From the NCBI RefSeq assembly GCF_036237315.1, contig NZ_CP108356.1, forward strand, positions 1,798,001 through 1,862,000: DNA of 64,000 bases. The letters run 5' to 3'. Within the stretch, counting starts at the first letter, position 1. Each line of letters begins with the position of its first letter. The position numbers and the translations under genes were made by a program. Positions 16,612 to 25,184 of the stretch are shown in pieces. The DNA is from Streptomyces sp. NBC_01351 (lineage in GTDB: Bacteria; Actinomycetota; Actinomycetes; Streptomycetales; Streptomycetaceae). The notes beneath the pieces are model-generated. The model was not told the DNA's origin. It saw only the letters and a list, made by a program, of their open reading frames with translations, and did no database searches.

Positions 16612-17852
16612 CCGATCCCCGCCTCGGTCACCGCCCGTTCGATCCGCTCGTAGAGGGTGTTCTGCTTCCAGTACGCGCTGTGGCAGGCGGGGAAGGGCTG
16701 CCGGCTGCCCACCTCGTGGTCGCTGATCCGCGGGTCGTCGGGGAAGACGGGGCCCGCGAGGTACGCGAGCACGTCCTGGCGGTCGTACACGTTGAGCCAG
16801 CGCGGGAAGCCGTACGGGAGTTTCGCTCCGGGTTCCAGGGCGGTCAGCGCGCCGAGTTCGTAGAGGAAGGGGGCCTGGGAGCCCACGGTGACGAGCAGTT
16901 CGGCCCCGGGGACGGGCTCGCCGCGGGCGGCGGCGAGGGCGAGGAGGTCGACGAGGGCGATCCCGCCGAGGCTGTGCCCGATGAGTACGGTCGGCCCCCG
17001 CCGGGCCGTGATCCGGTCCTGCAGGAACGCGCGCAGGTCGTGGCCGCGGGCCTGGTAGCGCAGGATGTCGCCGAGCGCGGGGGTGGCGCCCACGGTCAGG
17101 GAGCCGCGCCAGGCATTGAGCAGGGGCTGCGTGGTGACGCGCATCGCGAGCCGCCCGAGCACGGCGGCCGCGCGGGCGCCGGGCATCCGGGCGTCGCCGC
17201 CGAGCCGGGCGGTGAGCAGTTCGACGAGGCGGTCGCGTTCCGCGCCGGTGCAGTCGGCCTCGGCTCCGGCGGAGGCGAGCGCGGCGGCGGTCACGGCCCG
17301 GGCGAGGGCGGTGGCCAGCTCGCGCGCCTGCGCCACCGCGACGGCCCGCTCCCCGGCCCGTGCGGCCTCCTCCGACCCGGCGGTGGACTCCAGCGCGGCG
17401 GGGTAATGCGGGGCGAGCCCGGTGCCGCGCAGCAACGCCCCGAGCTCCTCCGCCCCGTCCGGCTCACCCGGCAGCCCGGCGAGCAGGCCCAGCACACGGG
17501 CCCCCTCCGACCGCACCCCCGGCATCGCGAAACCGTCGTCGCCATCGGCTCCGCCGCCCCACCCGGCCTCGGCCAGCACCCGCACCTCACACAGCGGGTC
17601 GGCGAGCAGCAGCGCCCACTCGGCCGTCTCGGCGTCGACGGGATCCGGGACGGCGTCCGGCCCGGCCTTCAGCCCCGGAACCGACCGGCCCCCCGCGCCG
17701 AGACTCGCCCCGAACCGGTCACCCCAGTAGCAGGAGTCGACGTCCGCCTCGGGGAACCGCCCCAGCAGCCGCTCCCGGACCAGCGCGAACAGCACGTCGT
17801 GCCGCTCCCGCCGTACTCCCGTACCGTGCACAAAGAGAATCCGCACAGCCAC
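16608..17852 (-). CDS. Alpha/beta hydrolase (lipase-like) of the conflict operon
   Basis: A serine hydrolase of about 414 residues, first in the operon. It opens with VRILFVHGTGVRRERHD, as in PGAP1-like and other lipase-type hydrolases. The nucleophile elbow GHSLGG is near residue 294 (299 if counted from GTG 17867), and late aromatic/His-rich segments include DHEVGSRQ and PACHSAYWK, the latter probably supplying the catalytic His. The middle holds a long alanine-rich helical insertion. GTG 17852 (GAGG about 7 nt upstream), GTG 17846 and GTG 17867 are all possible starts. Overlap with the caspase gene by 4 nt implies coupled production, so it is probably a second effector, perhaps attacking lipids or acyl esters. 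The substrate cannot be read from sequence. Confidence 0.82.
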   Translation of the reverse strand: MAVRILFVHGTGVRRERHDVLFALVRERLLGRFPEADVDSCYWGDRFGASLGAGGRSVPGLKAGPDAVPDPVDAETAEWALLLADPLCEVRVLAEAGWGGGADGDDGFAMPGVRSEGARVLGLLAGLPGEPDGAEELGALLRGTGLAPHYPAALESTAGSEEAARAGERAVAVAQARELATALARAVTAAALASAGAEADCTGAERDRLVELLTARLGGDARMPGARAAAVLGRLAMRVTTQPLLNAWRGSLTVGATPALGDILRYQARGHDLRAFLQDRITARRGPTVLIGHSLGGIALVDLLALAAARGEPVPGAELLVTVGSQAPFLYELGALTALEPGAKLPYGFPRWLNVYDRQDVLAYLAGPVFPDDPRISDHEVGSRQPFPACHSAYWKQNTLYERIERAVTEAGIG

Positions 17853-17953
17853 CCCGCCCCCTCGCACCGTCGCCCCCGCCGGGCACGATAGCGCCGAGCG
17901 GCCAACGGGGGGCAGCGAACGGTCAGTTCAGCACACACCTACCATCACTGAGC

Positions 17954-18505
17954 ATGATCACCGTAGTTGTCACCGTCTGCCTGGCGTTCGCCGGCTACGC
18001 CGCCACCTATCTGAACGGCCTGCGCCAGTCGCAGCGGCAGGAGCGGCTCGCCCGCGTCAACCGCCAGCTCGGCGAGTTCCACGGGCCGCTGTTCGCCCTG
18101 ACAGAGGTCAACAGCCGTATCTTCGCGGCGTTCATGGAGCGCAACGCCCGTCCCGACGGCAGGTCGCCCTTCGCGCACGAGACACCGCCCTCGGAGGAGG
18201 AACTCGCCGAGTGGCGGCTGTGGGTGAGCACGGTGTTCCTGCCGAACATCCGGGCCATGCGCGATCTCGTCCTTCGCCACGCCGACCTGCTGAGCGAGGA
18301 AGAGATGCCCCCGATCCTGCTCCAGCTCTCCGCCCACGTGTCGGGATACGAGATCACGGCGGCCCGGTGGGAGCAGGGCAGCTACGAGCAGCACCTCTCG
18401 GTCGTGACCTTCCCCGCGGAGGAACTCGCCGTCTACGCCCGCCTGCGCTTCGCCGACCTGAAGCGGGAACAAACCCGCCTCCTGGGCGGGCGCCGGCGTG
18501 GCTGA
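17954..18505 (+). CDS. Membrane-anchored hypothetical protein
   Basis: A 183-residue protein with one N-terminal membrane helix (ITVVVTVCLAFAGYAATYL) and a charged, helical cytoplasmic part beginning QSQRQERLARVNRQLGEFHG. No enzyme motif is recognised. It is divergent from the hydrolase operon, 86 bp away, so their promoters share that gap. ATG 17954 gives the helix at the very N-terminus. The same topology is common in small Streptomyces proteins of unknown role. Confidence 0.75.
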   Translation: MITVVVTVCLAFAGYAATYLNGLRQSQRQERLARVNRQLGEFHGPLFALTEVNSRIFAAFMERNARPDGRSPFAHETPPSEEELAEWRLWVSTVFLPNIRAMRDLVLRHADLLSEEEMPPILLQLSAHVSGYEITAARWEQGSYEQHLSVVTFPAEELAVYARLRFADLKREQTRLLGGRRRG

Positions 18506-18610
18506 CGCCCGGGTCGGCTGTGAGAACGGACACGTGTCTCAACCGGAACCCGCCCCGGCGCACTCTCCCTCTGACGAGGGGTCATGTGTCCGCGGGGGTG
18601 GGAGTACGGG

Positions 18611-19564
18611 ATGTCCGGCAAGGTTCGCTGGCGGTACGCGCGGGTCCTACGGGGCTCCGCGCTCCTCGCCGTGCTGTGCGCACTGCTCCTCGCGGGCGGC
18701 TATTACGTCTGGGAGCTGCGCTCCATCGCCTCCCACCTCGCGGACGGCGATCCGGTGCGGGGCGTGTACCAGCAGGACCCCCAGCGCGCGGACCGGACGG
18801 CCTCCGTCGCCCTCGACGGGATCGTCCGGGAGGTCCCGGAGCCGCCGATGGACGGCCAGGCCTTCCTCGGCGGCGGCGGGTCGGTGGGCCGGCGGTCCGA
18901 AGGCCTACGGCCCTCCGACCCCCTGGAGGCCCGGCCGGCCGCGCCCGAGCCGGCGATCGGCGCGCTGTTCTCCCCCGGCCAGGACGGCGACCCCGACCAC
19001 CACTGCTCGGCCGCGGTGGTCCACTCCCCCCGGGGCGACCTGATCGTCACCGCCGCCCACTGCGTGTACGTCGGCGGCTTCCGTACGAACCTGGCCTTCG
19101 CCCCCGGATACCGGGACGGCGTGGCCCCGTACGGCATCTGGGTCCCGACGCGCATCGACGTGGACCCGCGCTGGACGGACGACGAGGACCCGGACCACGA
19201 CGTCGCCTTCCTCCACCTGCGCCGCCCGGGCTACCCGGGCCAGCGGCTGGAGGACGTCACGGGGGCCCGGACCATCGCGTTCCGGCCCGAACTCCCCGCA
19301 CCCGCCCGGGTCGTGGGCTATCCCAACGACACCGAGGAACCCGTGGAGTGTCGCAACACGGCGGTCGCGGCCGGGCCGACGCAGCTGCGGCTGGACTGCG
19401 CGGACGTCCCGAACGGCACGAGCGGCGGCCCGCTGCTGACCGACGGCAGCACCCTGATCGGGGTGGTCGGGGGCCGCGACGGGGGCGGCGACGACGAGAC
19501 CTCGTACAGCAGCCACTTCGGCGACGCCGTCCGGGCCCTGTACGAGCGCGCCACCCAGCCGTAG
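18611..19564 (+). CDS. Membrane-anchored trypsin-like serine protease
   Basis: A 317-residue protein with an N-terminal membrane or signal-anchor helix (LLAVLCALLLAGGYYVW) and an extracytoplasmic S1 protease domain. The triad is visible: His150 in TAAHC, Asp197 in HDVAFLHL and Ser271 in NGTSGGPL. Cysteines near the His and before the Ser could form the usual disulfides. ATG 18611 follows GGGAG by about 7 nt and places the helix correctly. Unlike the degenerate trypsin-like domain in the nearby SAV_2336-type protein, this one looks active. Involvement in the conflict system is not supported: it lies on the other strand and is separated by another gene. Confidence 0.88.
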   Translation: MSGKVRWRYARVLRGSALLAVLCALLLAGGYYVWELRSIASHLADGDPVRGVYQQDPQRADRTASVALDGIVREVPEPPMDGQAFLGGGGSVGRRSEGLRPSDPLEARPAAPEPAIGALFSPGQDGDPDHHCSAAVVHSPRGDLIVTAAHCVYVGGFRTNLAFAPGYRDGVAPYGIWVPTRIDVDPRWTDDEDPDHDVAFLHLRRPGYPGQRLEDVTGARTIAFRPELPAPARVVGYPNDTEEPVECRNTAVAAGPTQLRLDCADVPNGTSGGPLLTDGSTLIGVVGGRDGGGDDETSYSSHFGDAVRALYERATQP

Positions 19565-19648
19565 CGGTGGCCCGCCGTGAAGATTGCTTCTGGATCACGG
19601 AAGCCCGGACCGTTGGACTGGTACCGGCTCCCGGGCGACCCTGAAGCA

Positions 19649-20197
19649 ATGCACCCCACGACCCCGCCCACCGCACCCGCCACACCCACCGCACCCACCG
19701 CACCCACCGCACCCGACACACCCACCCGCGTCCGCCTCGTCCTGGCCCTCGCCCTGCTCGCCACCGGCCTGCTCGCCGGGGCGTTCGGCTACGGCGCGGC
19801 CAACCTCGTCCCCACCTTCGACGCGGTACCGCTGGACATGCGGCTGTCCTTCCACGCCCAGCTGATGAAGATGAACGGCATCACCATGCAGGCCGCGATG
19901 GGCGTGTCGGTGGTGAGCTCGCTGACCCTCGCCGCCCTGACCCGCGGCCGCACCCGGCTGATCGCGGGTGCGGCGGGCCTGCTGGCCCTGGCGTCCTTCC
20001 TGATCACCCGGCTCGGCAACGTCCCGATCAACGGGCGGATCAAGGAGTGGGCGGTCACCGCGGCCCCGGCCGACGTCGAGGAGGTCCTGAACCGCTGGGA
20101 GACGTTCAACGTCCTGCGCACGGTCTCCGCCCTCGTCGCCTTCGCCCTGCTGATCTTCCTCGCCGTCAGCGGGCCCCGTCGGACCGAACGGGTGTGA
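19649..20197 (+). CDS. DUF1772-type four-helix membrane protein
   Basis: A 182-residue membrane protein. After a Pro/Thr/Ala repeat region encoded by a tandem CACCCACCG tract (about 19672-19727) come four hydrophobic helices. The segments FHAQLMKMNGITMQ and NVPINGRIKEW match the DUF1772 pattern, a family that includes anthrone oxygenase-like proteins. ATG 19649 is the most credible start although no strong ribosome-binding site is seen. Function unknown. Confidence 0.72.
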   Translation: MHPTTPPTAPATPTAPTAPTAPDTPTRVRLVLALALLATGLLAGAFGYGAANLVPTFDAVPLDMRLSFHAQLMKMNGITMQAAMGVSVVSSLTLAALTRGRTRLIAGAAGLLALASFLITRLGNVPINGRIKEWAVTAAPADVEEVLNRWETFNVLRTVSALVAFALLIFLAVSGPRRTERV

Positions 20198-20216
20198 CCT
20201 CGAAGAGAATTGCTCC

Positions 20217-20738
20217 ATGGACGCAGGACTCACCGCACTGCTCGGCGCCGCCGTAGGCTCGCTCACCACCCTGGGCACGGCCATGCTGACCGGGCGCACG
20301 GCGGCACGTACGCAGCACGAGCAGTGGCGCAGACAGCACCGCCGGGAGGCCTGCGCCACCTACCTGGGCGCCCTGCACGACCGCGACGTCGCGCTGGACG
20401 CCGTACGCATGGCGCTGCGCCCGGAGAGCCCGGATCTGCGCGACGTCGACGCGAAGGCGGAGCTCTTCGTGACACTGGCGCGCACGGTCCACCGGGCCGC
20501 CGAGATCGTCCACCTCGAAGGCCCGTCGCCGGTGGCGCGCGCGGCCGACGACGTGGCCCGCGCCTCCGAGGAACTCACGGCGGCCGTGCGGCGGATGGTG
20601 GAGGACGCCCGCGCGGGAGACACCACCCGCAAGGCGGCCGACACCGCGCTCACCGCCGAACGGGAGCACGCTCTCTACCAGGCCGTGAAGGCGTTCCGCG
20701 CGACGGCCGCCACGGCCCTCGGGAGCACTGACCGATGA
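20217..20738 (+). CDS. Hypothetical helical membrane-anchored protein
   Basis: A 173-residue protein, 19 nt after the DUF1772 gene and probably co-transcribed. One weak N-terminal hydrophobic helix (LTALLGAAVGSLTTLGTAML) is followed by a mainly helical, Ala/Arg/Glu-rich region (QHEQWRRQHRREACATYLGAL) with coiled-coil character. This layout is frequent in Streptomyces proteins without known function. GAGA before ATG 20217 gives a weak ribosome-binding site. Confidence 0.7.
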   Translation: MDAGLTALLGAAVGSLTTLGTAMLTGRTAARTQHEQWRRQHRREACATYLGALHDRDVALDAVRMALRPESPDLRDVDAKAELFVTLARTVHRAAEIVHLEGPSPVARAADDVARASEELTAAVRRMVEDARAGDTTRKAADTALTAEREHALYQAVKAFRATAATALGSTDR

Positions 20739-21151
20739 CGGCGAGGCCCCTCACCCGTCACCCGTCACCCCCTCACCCCTCGCCCCTCACCCGTCATCAG
20801 CCCGTGGGGCATGACGCGGCGGGTGCGGGGACCTCTCGCGAGGTCGGGGAAGAGAGAAGGCCGCTCGGGCGGTACGCCCCTGTGGGTGGTTGTCCGTGTC
20901 GTCGTCGCTCATGCCGCCGAGTCTCCCGGGGAGGGCGGCCGGCGGGTCAGGGGCCGTCCGGGGCGCCCGGAGGCGTCCCGGGGGCGGACGGGCTCACATC
21001 GGGGCGCCCGTACGTACGCGCGGTTCCGCCCTCGGCACCTCTCAGGGGCAGGAGACCGTCCAGGTGACCTTCACGTGGCCGCCGTCGTCCCCGCGGAAAT
21101 CAAGTCACCGGCCGGTAGCAACCGGTGGGGAGCAAGTCGGCCCCCGGAGGG
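20739..21151. other. 413-bp gap with simple repeats and a possible gene remnant
   Basis: The first part (20749-20800) is a degenerate tandem repeat of CACCCGT/CACCCCT. At 21042-21101 the minus strand encodes a short tail ending VKVTWTVSCP-stop with stops close upstream, which looks like the leftover C-terminus of a secreted protein. The rest holds open frames without believable codon use. No RNA gene was recognised. Confidence 0.5.
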
Positions 21152-22177
21152 TCAGCGCGGTAGGGACGCGTACGAGACTCCCGTCAGCTTCTCGGAGGCC
21201 GCCCAGAGCGCTTCGCCGGACGTGTCGTCGAGGGTCCACTTCGCCCGCCAGGACCGGGCGGGTGCCCCGCGCCAGCCGAACCGCGGCCCGATGAACTCGT
21301 CGGAGCGCACCCCGGGCGCGGTGGCGGCGTAGAGGGTGGGCAGCGCGCCGGAGGCGGTGGGCTGCGCGAGGACGGCGTTGCCGAAGGCCGACATGCGCGA
21401 GAGGAGGCTGGGGCCCTCCAGCTTCGAGGCTCCGGAGTGGAGGTTGCTGGAGGCGTAGCCGGGGTGGGACGCCGCGGCGGTGATCGTGGAGCCGGCGGCG
21501 GTGAAGCGGCGGGCCAGCTCGTGGGTGAAGAGCAGGTTGGCGGTCTTGGAGCGGCCGTAGGCGACCCAGCGGCGGTAGCCGTGCGGGTCGCGCAGGGCGT
21601 CCAGGTCGTCGAGGTCGATGTCGATGTCGGAGAGCGCGTGGAAGCCGCTGGAGACGTTGACGATGCGGGCGCCGGGCGGCGCGGCCGGGACGGGGCCGAT
21701 GGTCGAGGCGGTGGTCGCCTTCGCCGTCGCGCTCGCGTTCGCGTGTGCGTTCGCGTTCGCGGCCCGGAGTTTCGGCAGCAGCAGCCCGGTCAGGGCGAAG
21801 TGGCCGAGGTGGTTGACCCCGAACTGGGTTTCGAAGCCGTCGGCGGTGCGCCCGAACGGCAGGGCCATCACCCCGGCATTGTTGACCAGCAGGTCCAGTG
21901 ACGCGTGGCGCTTCCCGTACGCCGTCGCGAACTCCCGCACGGACGCCAGCTCGGCGAGGTCGAGCTCCGCGAACTCCACCTCCGCGGCGGGAACTTCCGT
22001 GCGCAGCCGGACGACGGCGGCCCGCCCGCGGGCCGCGCTGCGGCAGGCCAGCACCACCGTGGCGCCGCGCCGGGCGAGCTCACGGGCGGTGACGTAGCCG
22101 ATCCCGCTGTTGGCCCCGGTCACGACCGCGGTCCGGCCGCGCTGGTCGGGGATGTGCGTGGCGCTCCAGCCGGGCAT
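21152..22177 (-). CDS. Short-chain dehydrogenase/reductase
   Basis: A 341-residue SDR of the retinol-dehydrogenase/WW-domain-oxidoreductase-like group. Cofactor motif TGANSGIG near residues 20-27, LLVNNAGVM, VNHLGHFALTGLL, catalytic Ser in NVSSGFH and YGRSK as the Tyr-Lys pair. A low-complexity insertion (ANANAHANASATAKATTAS) sits between the central strands and makes the protein longer than usual; the DNA there is a GCGTTCGC-type microsatellite. Substrate unknown. It is a single gene on the minus strand, divergent from cobL. Confidence 0.88.
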   Translation of the reverse strand: MPGWSATHIPDQRGRTAVVTGANSGIGYVTARELARRGATVVLACRSAARGRAAVVRLRTEVPAAEVEFAELDLAELASVREFATAYGKRHASLDLLVNNAGVMALPFGRTADGFETQFGVNHLGHFALTGLLLPKLRAANANAHANASATAKATTASTIGPVPAAPPGARIVNVSSGFHALSDIDIDLDDLDALRDPHGYRRWVAYGRSKTANLLFTHELARRFTAAGSTITAAASHPGYASSNLHSGASKLEGPSLLSRMSAFGNAVLAQPTASGALPTLYAATAPGVRSDEFIGPRFGWRGAPARSWRAKWTLDDTSGEALWAASEKLTGVSYASLPR

Positions 22178-22359
22178 GGCGACTCCCTCGCGAAGGATGG
22201 GTTACCGAGGGTAGACCTCGCCCTCCGCCGCCCCGGAGCCAGGGCAGGCTCTCACCCCGGATCCGCAGGCCAGTAGGCTGCGGTTCCGCAGTCATACCCT
22301 GCCGCAGTCACACCCTCCGTACCCCACCCGTCTCCTCCCCGTCCCCGAGGTACCGCGCA

Positions 22360-23613
22360 GTGAGCTCCGCACCGCCCCCCATACCCGTGACGGTCGTCGG
22401 CCTCGGCGCCGACGGCTGGGCCGGGCTCACCGCGTCCGCGCGGTCCGCGCTGTCCCGCGCCGAGGTGCTGATCGGGGGGCCTCGCCAGCTCGACCTGCTG
22501 CCGGCCGCCGAGTGCGCCGGGCAGCGGGTGGCCTGGCCGAGCCCGCTGCGGCCGGCGGTGCCGAAGCTGGTGGCCGAGCACGCGGGCCGCCGGATCGCGG
22601 TGCTGGCCAGTGGCGACCCCATGTTCTACGGGATCGGCCGCGCCCTCTCCGAGGAGCTCGGGCCCGGCTCCCTGCTGGTCCACCCGCACCCGTCGTCCGT
22701 CTCCTACGCGTGCGCCCGCCTGGGCTGGCCGGTGGAGGACACCGAGGTGGTCACGGTGGTGGGCCGCCCGGTGGCCCGGCTCACGGCCGCCCTGTACGAG
22801 GGGCGCCGGGTGCTGGTGCTCAGCGCCGGAGCAGCGACCCCGAACGAGATCGCTGCTCTGCTTCGAGAGCGGGGCTTCGGCCCGAGCCGGATGCGGGTGC
22901 TGGAACAGCTCGGCTCCGAGCGCGAGGACACGTACGAGGGCACGGCCGACGACTGGAACCACGCGCCGGGCGATCCCCTGAACGTGGTCGCCGTCGACTG
23001 CCGCCGCGACCTGGCCCACCCCGCCCCCCGTCTCGGTGCGACCCCCGGCCTCCCGGACTCCGCCTACGAGCACGACGGCCAGCTCACCAAGCGCCACGTC
23101 CGCGCCGCGACCCTGTGCGCGCTGGCCCCGGCCCCCGGCGAGCTGCTGTGGGACATCGGCGGCGGCTCCGGCTCCATCGGCATCGAGTGGATGCGGACGC
23201 ACCCCTCGTGCCGGGCGGTGGCGGTGGAGCGCGTCCCGGAGCGGGCCGCGCGGATCACCCGTAACGCGGCGGCGATGGGCGTACCCGGCCTGCGCGTGGT
23301 CGTCGGCGCCGCGCCCGACGCGCTGTCCGGCCTGCCCTCCCCCGACGCGGTGTTCATCGGCGGCGGACTGACCGCACCGGGCCTGCTGGACGCGGCCTGG
23401 GCGGCACTGGCCCCCGGCGGCCGGCTCGTCGTCAACACCGTCACCCTGGAGTCGGAGGCGGTCCTCACCGACCGCTACCGCCGCCACGGCGGCGAGCTGG
23501 TGAAGCTCGCGGTCGCGCATGCCGTGCCGGTGGGCGGTTTCACGGGCTGGCGGCAGGCAATGCCCGTCACCCAGTGGTCAGTTACCAAGGAAAAGGATCA
23601 GGACCAGACATGA
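22360..23613 (+). CDS. cobL: Precorrin-6Y C5,15-methyltransferase (decarboxylating), CbiE-CbiT fusion
   Basis: A 417-residue fusion. The N-terminal tetrapyrrole methylase domain (CbiE part) begins VTVVGLGADGW and has ASGDPMFYGIG. The C-terminal SAM-dependent methyltransferase (CbiT part) has the linker GLPDSAYEHDGQLTKRHVRA and LLWDIGGGSGSIGIEW. It methylates C5 and C15 of precorrin-6B and removes the C12 acetate carboxyl in adenosylcobalamin synthesis. GTG 22360 is preceded by a weak GAGG. Its stop overlaps the cobM start as ATGA. Confidence 0.96.
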   Translation: MSSAPPPIPVTVVGLGADGWAGLTASARSALSRAEVLIGGPRQLDLLPAAECAGQRVAWPSPLRPAVPKLVAEHAGRRIAVLASGDPMFYGIGRALSEELGPGSLLVHPHPSSVSYACARLGWPVEDTEVVTVVGRPVARLTAALYEGRRVLVLSAGAATPNEIAALLRERGFGPSRMRVLEQLGSEREDTYEGTADDWNHAPGDPLNVVAVDCRRDLAHPAPRLGATPGLPDSAYEHDGQLTKRHVRAATLCALAPAPGELLWDIGGGSGSIGIEWMRTHPSCRAVAVERVPERAARITRNAAAMGVPGLRVVVGAAPDALSGLPSPDAVFIGGGLTAPGLLDAAWAALAPGGRLVVNTVTLESEAVLTDRYRRHGGELVKLAVAHAVPVGGFTGWRQAMPVTQWSVTKEKDQDQT

Positions 23614-24359
23614 CCGTGTACTTCATCGGCGCCGGCCCCGGCGCCGCCGACCTGATCACGGTGCGCGGTGCCCGGACCCTGGCCGCCGCCCCCGTCTGCC
23701 TGTACGCGGGCAGCCTCGTCCCCCGCGAACTCCTCGCCGAGTGCCCGCCGGACGCCCGCCTGGTCGACACCTCGCAGCTGAACCTGGACGAGATCATCGC
23801 CGAGTGCGTACGGGCCCACGAGGCGGGCCTGGACGTCGCGCGGCTGCACTCCGGCGACCCGTCCATCTTCAGCGCGGTCGCGGAGCAGATGCGCCGGCTC
23901 GACGCGGCCGGCATCCCCTACGAGGTCGTCCCGGGCGTCCCCGCCTTCGCCGCGGCGGCCGCCGCACTGAAGCGGGAGCTGACCGTCCCCACCGTCGGCC
24001 AGACCGTCATCCTGACCCGGATCGCCCAGCAGGCCACCCCGATGCCGCCCGGCGAGGACCTCGCCACACTGGGCCGCAGTGGCGCCCTGCTCGTCCTGCA
24101 CCTCGCCACCCGCTACGTCGACCGGGTCGTCGACGAACTCCTGCCGCACTACGGGGCCGAGTGCCCGGTGGCGGTGGTCGCGATGGCCAGCCGCCCCGAC
24201 GAGCTGATCCTGCGCGGCACCCTCGCCGACATCGCCGCCCAGGTGAAGGAGCACGGCCTGGTCCGCACCGCCGTCATCCTGGTGGGCCGCACGCTGGGCG
24301 CCGAGCAGTTCCGCGACAGCCACCTGTACTCCCCCGAGCGCGACCGGCATGTCTGCTGA
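23610..24359 (+). CDS. cobM: Precorrin-4 C11-methyltransferase
   Basis: A 249-residue tetrapyrrole methylase. MTVYFIGAGPGAADLITVRG, YAGSLVP, LHSGDPSIF, VVPGVPAFAAAAA and TRIAQQATPMP are characteristic of CobM/CbiF, which methylates precorrin-4 at C11. It starts inside the cobL stop and overlaps cobK by 11 nt, so cobL-cobM-cobK are translated as a unit. Confidence 0.96.
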   Translation: MTVYFIGAGPGAADLITVRGARTLAAAPVCLYAGSLVPRELLAECPPDARLVDTSQLNLDEIIAECVRAHEAGLDVARLHSGDPSIFSAVAEQMRRLDAAGIPYEVVPGVPAFAAAAAALKRELTVPTVGQTVILTRIAQQATPMPPGEDLATLGRSGALLVLHLATRYVDRVVDELLPHYGAECPVAVVAMASRPDELILRGTLADIAAQVKEHGLVRTAVILVGRTLGAEQFRDSHLYSPERDRHVC

Positions 24360-25128
24360 GCCGGGCAGCACGCACCACGTCCTGATCCTGGGCGGCACGA
24401 CGGAGGCCCGCCGCCTCGCGGAGGCCCTGGCGGAGGATCCCTCGTACCGGGTGACCACCTCGCTCGCGGGCCGGGTCACCTCGCCGGTCCTCCCGCCGGG
24501 CGAGATCCGCATCGGCGGATTCGGCGGGCCCGCCGGGCTGGCGTCCTGGATCGGCGTCCACCGGGTCACGCGCCTGATCGACGCCACCCACCCCTTCGCG
24601 GAACGCATGAGCTTCAACGCGGCCGAGGCGGCGGCGCTTTCGGGCGTACCGCTGCTGGCGCTGCGCCGGCCCGGCTGGTCGCCCGGCCCGGGCGACGCGT
24701 GGACCTTCGCGGACTCCCTCGCCGAGGCGGCTGCCCTACTGCCCGGCATGGGGAGCAGGGCGTTCCTGACCACCGGCCGGATGGGCCTGCACAGCTTCGC
24801 GGACCTCAACGACACCTGGTTCCTGGTGCGTTCAGTGGATCCTCCGGCCGCGCCGAGGCCTCCGCGCCTCGAAGTCCTGCTGGCCCGGGGCCCGTTCACA
24901 CTGGCCGACGAGCGTGAGCTGCTGACCCGCCACCGGATCGACGTCCTGGTGACGAAGGACAGCGGAGGTTCGGCCACCGCCCCCAAACTGGCCGCCGCCC
25001 GCGAGGCGGGCATCCCGGTCCTCGTCGTACGCCGCCCCGCGGTCCCGGAAGATGTGGTGGAGGCAGATTCGGTCCAGGTCACCCTGGATCTGCTCCGCCG
25101 ACGCGCCGAGGACCGCAGGGCGAGGTGA
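24349..25128 (+). CDS. cobK: Precorrin-6A reductase
   Basis: A 259-residue protein with VLILGGTTEARRLAEAL, RLIDATHPFA, LTTGRMGL and DVLVTKDSGGSATAPKLAAA, all typical of CobK/CbiJ, which reduces precorrin-6A to precorrin-6B with NADPH. It overlaps cobM. It is the last cobalamin gene before the tropolone-type cluster; the other cobalamin genes resume at 39.4 kb on the opposite strand. Confidence 0.95.
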   Translation: MSAEPGSTHHVLILGGTTEARRLAEALAEDPSYRVTTSLAGRVTSPVLPPGEIRIGGFGGPAGLASWIGVHRVTRLIDATHPFAERMSFNAAEAAALSGVPLLALRRPGWSPGPGDAWTFADSLAEAAALLPGMGSRAFLTTGRMGLHSFADLNDTWFLVRSVDPPAAPRPPRLEVLLARGPFTLADERELLTRHRIDVLVTKDSGGSATAPKLAAAREAGIPVLVVRRPAVPEDVVEADSVQVTLDLLRRRAEDRRAR

Positions 25129-25184
25129 TCGGGTGATGCCGAGCCTCCCCGCGCTCCGGTAGCCGGGTCGCGCCGGCTCGCCGC

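Noticed and set aside
18611..19564. Trypsin-like protease as part of the conflict operon
   Set aside because: It is on the opposite strand, membrane-anchored and separated by an unrelated gene. Proximity alone is not enough.
21042..21101. Minus-strand tail ending VKVTWTVSCP before a stop
   Set aside because: It looks like the C-terminus of a secreted protein, but stops lie 20 codons upstream and no second frame continues it convincingly. Noted as a possible remnant only, not called as a gene.
20890..21294. Open frames in the gap between the hypothetical membrane protein and the SDR gene
   Set aside because: Codon use and composition are not gene-like, there is no ribosome-binding site, and one of them overlaps the SDR gene antisense.
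22200..22359. Possible cobalamin riboswitch before cobL
   Set aside because: No GCCACTG B12 box or flanking conserved elements were found on the plus strand here, unlike the clear aptamer before cobN.
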